The notes under the pieces are model-generated. The model was not told the DNA's origin. It searched no databases and saw nothing but the letters and a program-made list of their open reading frames with translations. 64,000 bases of DNA from assembly GCF_035046485.1 (NCBI RefSeq), contig NC_085138.1, positions 341,012,263 through 341,076,262 on the forward strand, in the 5' to 3' direction. Position 1 is the first letter of the stretch. The number at the start of each line of letters is the position of its first letter. Made by a program: the position numbers and the translations under genes. The DNA comes from Aedes albopictus (taxonomy: Eukaryota > Arthropoda > Insecta > Diptera > Culicidae). Shown piece after piece: positions 55,401 through 64,000 of the stretch.

Positions 55401-58327
55401 ATCCTACAGAAATTAAGTCAACAATTTCGTAGAATATGCACGATGTTTTACGTTGAATTCATAAAAGGATTCATACCGAAATCTACAAAATATTCAGAAG
55501 AATTCTTATCGAATTCCCAAGGAAACTTTCTCCCGCAGGTCAAGAGGAAGCTCGTTGAAATACAGGAAAACTCTTCTTAAATCTTCCTCAAGATAAGTCT
55601 CGTCCAATCCTAAGGAATATTATAAAATCCCTTCTGCATTTTTTTCCCAACTCTATTGAGAATTCATTTGGCAAATTTTATTGATCTTTTCTTCTGGATT
55701 TTCTTTTTTTTTTTTGACAATTGCTACTGCAATTTCAGAAACATTTTTTGGGAATCCCTACCAAAATTCTTTCTGAGTATTCTTTGAGAATTGCTTCGAA
55801 CATTGCTTCATAAATGGTTGCAAAATATTTCTTCAGAATTGTCTACAACATCTTCTTTGGATTTTTTTTCAGGAATTTCCATGGGAATTGATACGCTAGT
55901 TCTCTTCGATTTTTTTTTTAATTATATGGTGCATGTAGCCATTAGTACGTCACGGTCCTAGAGAGGAGGGGGGTTCGTGAAAGTGTGACAAGCAATGTAT
56001 TAAGTATTGGAAAAACCCGTACGTAGTAGGAAGGAGGGGGGGTCGAAGATTCTCAAATTAAGCGATACGTACTTAATGGATGCTCCATTAGAACATTTTT
56101 TTTTTCAAAAACTGTCGAAAATTTCTGCAATTTTTTGGGATTTATTTTTTGGAAATTAATTAGTTAAACTCGCAATGTTGTTATCACAACTTCTACTTTT
56201 ATTTTGTGAAATAAATTCTGGAATAACCCTTGAAATTCCTTCGTTAATTCTTGCGGAAGTCCACTCCACATCCTTTCAACAACTCCGAAATTATGAATTG
56301 TTGTAGTTATTTAAAGTTAAAGAATAATCGAAGGAAAAAGGCTAAAAGGCTGCCGAAGGAATTTCTGAAGAATATGTCGATGAAATTGCGGAACGAATTG
56401 TCAAAAAAATGCCAAAGAAAATTCCATTCGAGTAGCCCAGCGATTATTTTTTATATTATCTTTCTCTCAATCTTGAAACTTAAGAGCTCGTTAACATATC
56501 AGCTGCAATTTCGAACCTTTTAAAGTGCTTTTCAAGATGTTTTTTTGCCCTAAAATGTTGTAAATAAACTGTACCTCTAGGGAATTGATTCAATGTGGAT
56601 TATTTTCAAAAACCGTTAAAATACGAATTTTACAATGAAAACGACAATTTCGGATAAATTTCGTTTTTTTCCACAGTTCTAGGCTTGCAATTAATAAAAT
56701 ATTTATAATAATTACATGAATGCTTGAAACTTAGATGCCAGGCATATGATTTGGATTGAAAACTACCAAAAAAAATCTAAAATTTTAATCGTATATGAAT
56801 TAAAAATCCAGTTAGTCGGAGACGAACCAGTCTCGGGGTGAAAGTCTTGTTAATAAAGACAAAAAAAAAACCAGTTAGACATGTTTGGCAGTTTTTGTGA
56901 AAAGTAAAAATGAATACTTCAACAAATAGTTTGTTCAGGATATATTTAGATAACAGAAATACCTGTCAGAGCATGCTAAGAGATTTGAAAATTGTCAAGC
57001 ATTTGAAAAAATTGGGCTCTAAAGCTTAAATTTCGAGTAGAAAAAGAAAAAATAAAAAAAAATGCTTGGTGAACCAGCTAATGGCTAAAAATAACTATAA
57101 TAAAGCAAATAAAATTGTTCGGAAACACAAATATGTTCTAGAGGTTTGTCCAAAAATCGACTTGAAAGAGATTCACGCAAAAAAAATCAAAAACGGTTGG
57201 AAATTAAGAAAATTTGTGAAATTTAAAGTGAAAATTGAGACAGTTACGACACTTATTTTAAACTCGAAAATTCAACTTTGAGGGATTGCGCCACCTATAA
57301 TTCTCAATATTTTTGGCTCAAACTCGGAGGTTGATCTGTTTATGTGAATTGAATCTAGAAGACCATACAAATAACAGGATTGAATAACTTACAATAACTA
57401 TATTCCATATTAGAATGAATATTCATTTGGATAACTTTTGTTGCTTGAATCTGTTTTTTTTTTCATTCCGTAATGCTGAATTCAGCTGGAAAAATATGTT
57501 CAGCACATGAAAGTGCTATAAGACTTCACTGACAAATCCACCCACAAGCAGAATTATTGATGTGTCTTTTTTTTATTTCAAATAGTATTTATAACAAGCA
57601 AAACTTTAACTTCGTTCATGGATAAAATTGAGTACACCGGTGCTCTCCAAAAACTGTACCCTAAAACTGCAAAAAGTGTTTAATATTTCGGAAGACTTCG
57701 GGACCGATGGAATTTTCATTAAAAAAAATGTTGAAGCAACATCCTTGGGAAAATAAAAAAAATAAAAAAAAATTAATTAACAATTCCAAGTTTTCAAAAT
57801 TATTCCGAAAGCCACTGACTAACAAATTTCAGAGGGATCACTGAAGAAATTCACAATATATTTGCTGAACTGACAAAAGAATTCCTAAAGAATTAGTTAC
57901 GTTACAGGAGTTTTAAAGATATAGCGGATGATATTTTAAATGAATTATTCAAAAAAATCCCCAGGTTTCTAAAATTTCCGAGTAACTTGGTGAAGAATTA
58001 ACGAAGGAGTTCACAGCGACCAAACTAATTTCGTCGAGAATTTCAAGCAAGTTCAATTAATTTCCTATGAAAAATCCGAAGAAATTCCCAAAGGCAATAA
58101 CGAACGACAAATGTTGGACAAAATTCTCGAAGGAATTTTAAACATATTACCGAACAAGTTCCCTTGGAAATAACCACTTGCATATCCTAAGGATCCATCC
58201 ATTCTTGAAGAAATCGGAGAAATTAAACAAAAAAGTGGGGGCAATTTTTGAAATTACATTCCAGTAATGATCACCGCATGAGGCGGTTAGTAGCAAAGGG
58301 GTGTAAGTGACAAAACTCCACTTTTGA
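55401..58327. other. AT-rich non-coding, no gene seen
   Basis: 55900-56100 carries G-runs (GAGGAGGGGGGTT, GGAAGGAGGGGGG) between TACGTCAC and ATACGTACTTAATGGATGC, probably a transposon remnant. 56812-56868 ends GAAAGTCTTGTTAATAAAGA plus an A-run, like a SINE/LINE 3' end. 57840-58150 has degenerate GAATTCC words. Frames at 56251-56523 and 57066-57281 are lysine-rich through A-richness. Confidence 0.45.
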
Positions 58328-58705
58328 ATAAATGCAAAGCAAAAGCAAAGCAAAGATAAACGTGCACATCGTAGTTGCTAATCCGTAATTGACCAGAACA
58401 ATCGAAGTTGCACAGAGAACCATTGAATGTGGAAGTTTGGGACTAGCTTACCATTCTCAATGTGCTCAATTCCAAAGTTCAACATTTGAAAGTCAATAAC
58501 GGTGCCGGCCACGTCCAAACGGTCATCGGGAAAGGGAAATGTTAGCTCGACAACCATTGCTACTAGAAACCGTGGAATCCACAGCATCCCCACAGTTGTC
58601 ACGGGATGGAGTATTTGTTAGTAAGGTAAGGTAGGATGTGAATCTAGGAGTCACCTATGGTAGGTGATATGATCCACTCTATTGGAACTGGTGATTATAT
58701 GGAAA
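58328..58705 (-). mobile_element. Dispersed repeat with pentameric tail, copy 2
   Basis: Homologous to 12622-12975, with the GCTTT/GCAAA pentamer tail (58332-58352). The minus-strand frame reads MTTVGMLWIPRFLVAMVVEL, DDRLDVAGTVIDFQMLNFGI. An inserted GAACTGGTGATTATATGG near 58683 differs from copy 1. Confidence 0.55.
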
Positions 58706-61116
58706 TACGCGTCGCGATAAACGTAGAACAAGCACATTTTCGATTTCATCGATCAATTGTAAGACAAAATAAAAAAAAATGATTTATTTTCACAATGCTC
58801 ATCATAAAATTAAAAAAAAAATAAAAAAAACCTTTTTAAAGTAAATGAGGCTCGAAGACTTCCACCGATTTCTCATTCCATACCAAATTTACGGAGTTTC
58901 AAAATCAACCCAATTTTCTCCAATTTATTGTAATTTTTGTTACGAGATAAAAATAATCTTTAAAAAGTCCTAAAAAGCTTAAAGTCTGAAGTATGTTTTG
59001 ATATGCTCAAATCAAATTCGTCGAAAAATCACCTCTGCATCTGAGCTCCTAATTTATCATTTATTGTTTTCTTTTTGTGAATCTAAACTGTGTATCTAGA
59101 AACTTAAGCCCGTCGACTACATGCCATTGATTTATGTCAATATATTTCTAAAGATTACCATAATCGGAGAAATATTGAGGTGAATCGTTTACCCCAACAA
59201 CATCTCCCAGCATTTTTTATTATTTATTGTTGATACCTATCATACAACACGTTAAGCTCAATCCGGTAGAGGAAAGGTGCTACAATCTGTCGAATTACCT
59301 GCTGTTCCAGCTTGTTAACATCACAATCAACAGGTCAACAACACTTTTTCCTTTTATTTTTTCGGGACGTCCCCCTAGGCCATGGTCGTCCATTTTGTGA
59401 ACAGAAAAAAAATAAACTCCTTCGTTAGCGATACACCGTGGTACCACCCAGATAGCGTGTGCCACCACTTGTTAGGGCACGGGACGACGACGAGCGTTTG
59501 CAGGCCAGTTGCGCGGCAGTGTCCGTCCGTGTGATGAAAACATGATTTAAATTTTCCGAAAAAGCGAAATGTTTTCCGCTTCCCTTCCCTTCTCTTCTGT
59601 TCCTTCCCTGAGGTACATCCATCCCCATCCAGCCATCATCCAGCTTCGAGCGGATAAATTACGGCCAAATTTTTTCATCATCTTCCTCCACGGCTTCCTA
59701 AATGGCTGACTTTGAGAGGAAAAAGAAAAGAGGCAATCTAACCGATTCGCTGGCTGTCGAGTGAGATGGGCTAAATGATTGCGGGTGCGGACATTAATAT
59801 CTTTTCGCATGTGGATTTTTGATCTTCCTGCCGCACTCCCAACGGCCAGCGGCCAACCCCTTAATTCAACAGCTAGATGTACATTGGACGAGAAGTGCTG
59901 AAAACTCGAAAAAAACATGTTTTATATCTTCAAAAATGCCTCTATCATCTCTATTTTTTAATGTTTTCCCATCTTCACCATCTTTCAAATATTTTTAGCC
60001 CTCTGGCTTTCTGTATGTTCTCTATATTCTTTGCAATCTTTATCATCTCTATCTTCATTATTTCCTTTTTCTCCTCTGTATTGTCTTTTGTTTTTCTGTA
60101 TTCTTGTTTTTACAGTTTTTATTATTATTTCTATTTCCTTTGTATTCAGTTTTTTATATTCTTTGTTGTCTTTTCCATATTATAAATCCATTTTCCAAGT
60201 TTTCATCCAGTTTCGGCCACTGACGCATATTTCCAACCTGCTCTCGTAAGCCGACTGTGAATAATCTTTGGAGGACGTTCACTCACAGCCGATTTTTTTA
60301 TCCATCATCTCACCCGCAGCATACTGGGGCAAAAAAAGAGTTCCGTGGCAATCTTTTTTTTATGATGGGAAAAGCGAACCACCGCACCGGGGGTGCCCGT
60401 GCCCATACTTGCACTACACATCTATAAAACCGTATAATTTATCGTCTTATTTAGTTTCTGTACACACAAACCGGTTAAATTTAAATATTTTCCACGGATG
60501 AGCCGATTTTGTCGTTCTCGCTGCTCGTTCGTCGTCATCGTCGCCATCGTCGTCATTGCCGGTGGTTTTCGCTAGGTAGTATGTAGTTACACAGAGTCAT
60601 GCCTTCCTAATAGTGCAGGACCCATATCAAAGAGAGCTGCGAACTGCGTTCGAAATGAGCAGTGGTGACACATTTTGGAGAAAGCGGAAACCAAGAAACG
60701 AAGCGTGATCGTCGGACGCGGGAGAGTCTGAGAGGCAGAGAAAGTGAGTTGGAAAGTGATTTAGACCAGTGCTACCGCCCATTTGGCCGTCAACTGTAAT
60801 AAAGTGGGTGATGTTACTTTTTAGTTTACGAGAATGTTAATTTGAAAGAATGTAGTTTTGGGGTGGAATTTAGGCGATTTCGAGCGCGGAAGGTTGGGAT
60901 GATTTGTAAGCCTGGGAGCAATTATGGAATACCTAGAATGGCGCCCAGCAACACTGACTCATCTTACACTCGCATGAAGAGGAGTGGCATGCATAATTTT
61001 GACACCTTTATTTAACGGATAATCCCGTAACAGACACCACAGACACTCAAAACCGTATGAAAGTGGTGCTTTACACTGACTTCAAATTAAGATTTAATCA
61101 AATAAAATGTTGAAGT
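58706..61116. other. Non-coding by inspection; possible host promoter region at 60.48-60.76 kb
   Basis: 59880-60250 is a T/C-rich tract. 60500-60760 is GC-richer, with GTCGTCATCG repeats and AGAAAGTGAGTTGG at ~60740, a donor-like splice site. No transposon signature is seen at 60.25-60.95 kb. No ORF of convincing length; an untranslated first exon is possible but unproven. Confidence 0.35.
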
Positions 61117-61124
61117 CTTCAAGG

Positions 61125-61364
61125 CACTGGCGTAGCCACGGGGGGGGGGGTTTTAGGGTTAAAACCCCCCCCAGAGCCAAAATTTGTGGAACAAATTTTC
61201 AGTATAAAGCGCTTCGCGACGAAAAAATTTTTCGGCTGCGCCGCTATTTTCAACCTACGAATACAACTGCTCATTACTGATTACAAAATGTAAGTGTCAA
61301 ATCAAAAAAGGTATAATTGACCGTTGAAAACCCCTCCCAGAGACAATTTCTGGCTACGCCACTG
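61125..61364. mobile_element. hAT MITE
   Basis: 240 bp. Ends CACTGGCGTAGCCACGG and CAGTGGCGTAGCCAGAA (reverse complement), 8-bp duplications CTTCAAGG (61117-61124 and 61365-61372). The ends are related to those of elements A and B. Contains a CTTCGCGAC/CGGCTGCGCCGC segment. Confidence 0.85.
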
Positions 61365-61372
61365 CTTCAAGG

Positions 61373-61689
61373 CAATGTTTACCATTTGCCATCTGTCCAA
61401 ATTGTGACAAAATATTGACAAGTTTTGCTTTCTCGACAAGATTGAACAGCTCTTATCATTCGTTCCATTTATTTAATATTCCATCAAATTCAAGATGAAT
61501 CAACACTATTTCTCCATAATACAATAAGGTTTCTTATGCGGGGGATACGTACCGCGTAAACAAATTAGTTGGAAATTTAAAAAAAAAAATACGCGGAAAA
61601 AAGTCCCACCATTTCTCGACGAATTATCAAAAATAAGACGATGAAAAAATGTATAGAGTGTTTATATACGCGGCCACGTTAATAAAAAC
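61373..61689. other. AT-rich spacer
   Basis: TACCGCGTAAACAAA, ACGCGG and GCGGCCACGTTAATAAA words suggest a decayed pogo-like MITE, not provable here. No gene. Confidence 0.4.
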
Positions 61690-63055
61690 CGTGTAAAAAA
61701 CACCAGACTGTACTGGTTCATGGCTGCCGCTCTCCATCCTCGGTCACGCCCACTGCTCGCCCAGTCACGCTCCACCTGGTCCACCCATCGTGTTCTCTGC
61801 GCTGCATGCCTTCTTGTACCAACAGGATCAGTCGCGATCACTAACTTTGCCGGGTTGTTGTCCGGCATTCTTGCAACATGCTCCGCCCACCGTATCCTTC
61901 CGGCTTTGGCCACCTTCTGGATGCTGGGTTCACCGTAAAGTGCATCGAGCTCGTGGTTTATCCTTCTCCACCACACACCACAGCACCGAAGATCGTCCTT
62001 AACACGTGTCGTTTGAAAAATCCGAGTGTTTGCAGGTCCTCTACCTCGAGCATGGTTCATGTCTCGTGTCCGTGGAGGAGCACCGGTCTTATTAGCGTTT
62101 TGTACGTGGTGCATTTGGTGCGTGGGTGAATCTTTTTAGTCCGCAGCCTCTGCTGGAGCCCATAGTAGGCACAAATTCCACCGATGATGCGCCTTCGTAT
62201 TTTACGGTTAGCATTATTGTCAACCATCAGTAAGGACCCCAGGTGGACGAATTCCTCCACCACCTCGAAAGTATCCACGTCTATCATAACATTACTAACC
62301 TAGACGGCCCCGGTCGTGTTCGGTTCTTTGTTTTGGACGCATTCACCACCAGTCCGACCTTTGCTGCTTCGCGTTTCAGGCGGGTGTACAGCTCTGCCAT
62401 CGTTCCAAATGTTCTGGTGATATTATCCATGTCGTCCGCAAAGCATACAATTGACCGAATTTTGTGAAAATCGTTCCCCGGTTGTTGAGCCAGGCTCGTT
62501 GCATCACACCTTTCAGAGCGATGTTGAAGAGTAGGCATGAGAGTTCATCACCTTGTCGCAGTCCCTGTATGCCGACGGATCGCCAGGTGGCTTCCCGGGT
62601 TTGGGCAGTAGAACCAATATTTGCCATTTCCACCTCTCCGGAAATTCGCCTCTGTCTAGGCACATCTGCAAAGCCATTCTCAATATGTCAGGGCTCGCCT
62701 AGCCTTGATGGCCGTCTTGATGGCTACTGTCGAAATACCGTCCGGACCCGGAGCCTTGTTCAACTTAAGCGGCTTGCAATGAGTTGGTCGTCCGTCATCG
62801 GGGCGACCTCGCTTTGGCCGGTTTGCCATAGAGGATGGGGTACCATGGTCTTGTATCGTGGCGTGGGAACAGCGTTTCCACGATCTTCTGTAGCATCTCG
62901 GAGGAGCGTTCTGGGGCTGCTGATGCGCTCTTCGTATTGACCATGACTAGGCATCACCCCAAAGGGTCGTGTTGGCTGCCTGGCAGTGATTTTCGAAGCA
63001 CGCCCGCTTACGTGCCTTAATCTCGTTGTTCAGTGCCAGTTTAGCCTCTGGAAAA
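61690..63055 (-). pseudogene. LINE ORF2 (reverse transcriptase) pseudogene, L4
   Basis: Minus strand from 63055: ALNNEIKARKRACFENHCQA, VAPMTDDQLIASRL, APGPDGISTVAIKT (RT N-terminal), GLRQGDELSCLLFNIALKGV (62600-62500), FADDMDNI (catalytic ADD, ~62430), ASKTK, EVVEEFVHLGSLL, IHPRTKCTTYKTLIRPVLL, then the C-terminal RRINHELDALYGEPSIQKVA, GRIRWAEHVARMPDNN, RWVDQVERDW. At least four frame changes split it. The C-terminal pattern is shared with L3 at 51797, so both are from related families. Endonuclease and ORF1 are absent. Confidence 0.85.
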
Positions 63056-63582
63056 AGTTCTACACCACCTATATACTTCTTAACCCCCAGGCCTGACGTA
63101 ATATACAGTAATACATAGAACTAACAACTTTTCAGATGAATGCATTCGAATTCCAACTAATGAGGCATTGCTAAAAGGAAGGTTATGCAATTTTTACCCC
63201 TCCTGACCCAGACGTCCACCGGAATAAAACTGTCCTCGTGGCTTCAACTTTTGAGGCTCCCAGCATAATTGAAACTAAAACTAATAGTGAAGTGAACCTC
63301 AAAATTTCATTGAAAAATATTGATGTTTGCGTCTTTGGCAGCGGTTTGAAATTTTGTTGTGAGCCCCGTAGCCTACGGGTTAAAAACACCACCCCCGGCG
63401 AAGACTGGCGCTTGAGCCTAGCTATTTAGCACTATAGTTGGAGAAAATGTAGCTTCCGGAAAGATAAACCCAGCTCCCTGGGTTAGTGGGTTAGTGTCAG
63501 GCCCTGCGAGCCAGCCATAAAAAAGACTAGCATCGAAAAATCAACGAGAGAAGAATGCGAACCAATACCCATGGCGAATCTA
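63056..63582. other. Non-coding, no gene seen
   Basis: Nothing recognised apart from the LINE edge on the left. The frames at 63183-63429 overlap on both strands and show no motif. Confidence 0.4.
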
Positions 63583-63846
63583 TGACAAAAGGTCGAAAGA
63601 CATAAGGTCGAAGGACAAAAGGTCGAATGGACAAATGGTCGAATGGACAAAAGGTCGAATGGACAAAAGGTCGAATGGACAAAAGGTCGAATGGACAAAA
63701 GGTCGAATGGGCAAAAGGTCGAATGGACAAAAGGTCGAATGGACAAAAGGTCGAATGGACAAAAAGTCGAATGGACAAAAGGTCGAATAGACAAAAGGTC
63801 GAATGGACAAATGGTCGAATGGTCAAAGGGTCGAATGGACAAAGGA
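63583..63846. repeat. 16-bp tandem array (AATGGACAAAAGGTCG)
   Basis: About 16 units, near-perfect in the middle, with variants at both edges (GAAAGACATAAGGTC on the left, GGTCAAAGGGTCG on the right). Overlapping frames on both strands (75-135 codons, e.g. repeats of FCPFDLLSIRPFVHST) are by-products of the 16-bp period. Confidence 0.95.
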
Positions 63847-64000
63847 ATGGATAAATTGGAAGATATGAAAAAGTAATCAGAAAACGACAATTAACATTCC
63901 GAAAAAAATAATACAACCAGTGATTCTAAAATTATTCAACAATTTAAAAAACTTGCATAAGCTTATATGATGCAATTTATTACGCATTGCAATTCGAAAT
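63847..64000. other. AT-rich end of window
   Basis: Nothing recognised. Confidence 0.4.

Noticed and set aside
63483..63916. Overlapping frames on both strands with PFDLLSIRPFVHST-type repeats
   Set aside because: A 16-bp tandem array gives open frames in several phases on both strands. This is a repeat artefact.

Overview
This looks like a transposon-dense intergenic region of an Aedes-type mosquito genome. The evidence is the AT-rich background, a tRNA-related SINE of the Feilai kind, Bel/Pao, Penelope-like, hAT and several non-LTR elements, GAATTC-rich degenerate minisatellites, and mosquito-style LINE ORF1 and reverse transcriptase fragments. I recognise no host gene. The species call is an inference from repeat style.

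Layout. Bases 1-2.76 kb hold the 5' end of a Bel/Pao LTR retrotransposon on the minus strand: an open Gag-protease frame of 626 codons running off the left edge, a tRNA-Tyr-type primer site and part of an LTR. From 3.0 to 11.2 kb there are foldback elements, SINEs and degenerate minisatellite. A Penelope-like element with inverted arms lies at 11.29-12.53 kb. From 14.9 to 44.9 kb there are four full-length copies (E1-E4) of a 3.7-kb family that I interpret as Helentron/DINE-1-like: 12-bp subterminal inverted repeats, hairpins near both ends, internal ~152-bp tandem repeats, a CA microsatellite and insertion into A/T runs. E3 and E4 appear identical and face each other as a giant inverted repeat.

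The nesting can be read exactly. A LINE (L2, starting near 20.4 kb) is split by a piggyBac-like MITE, a 5.3-kb hAT-like element (A) with 8-bp target duplications, E2, a small insertion, and a composite element carrying E3 and a 137-bp satellite. Its reading frame resumes after each. A second hAT-like element (B, 39.7-49.8 kb) contains a SINE, then a CACTA-like element with 3-bp duplications, which contains a Mutator/Foldback-type element with 9-bp duplications, which contains E4, which contains a hAT MITE. B also holds a solo LTR. E2 contains a pogo-like MITE, which in turn contains an intact ORF1-only LINE copy.

From 49.8 to 64 kb there are LINE C-terminal remnants, a ~2.9-kb satellite of about 126 near-perfect 23-bp monomers (52.09-54.99 kb), a hAT MITE, a decayed LINE reverse transcriptase (61.7-63.06 kb) and a 16-bp tandem array. 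Long open frames across the satellites (1006 and 605 codons, and others) are by-products of repeat periods not divisible by three and are not annotated as genes. The only frames I would treat as possibly functional proteins are the Bel Gag-protease and the LINE ORF1.
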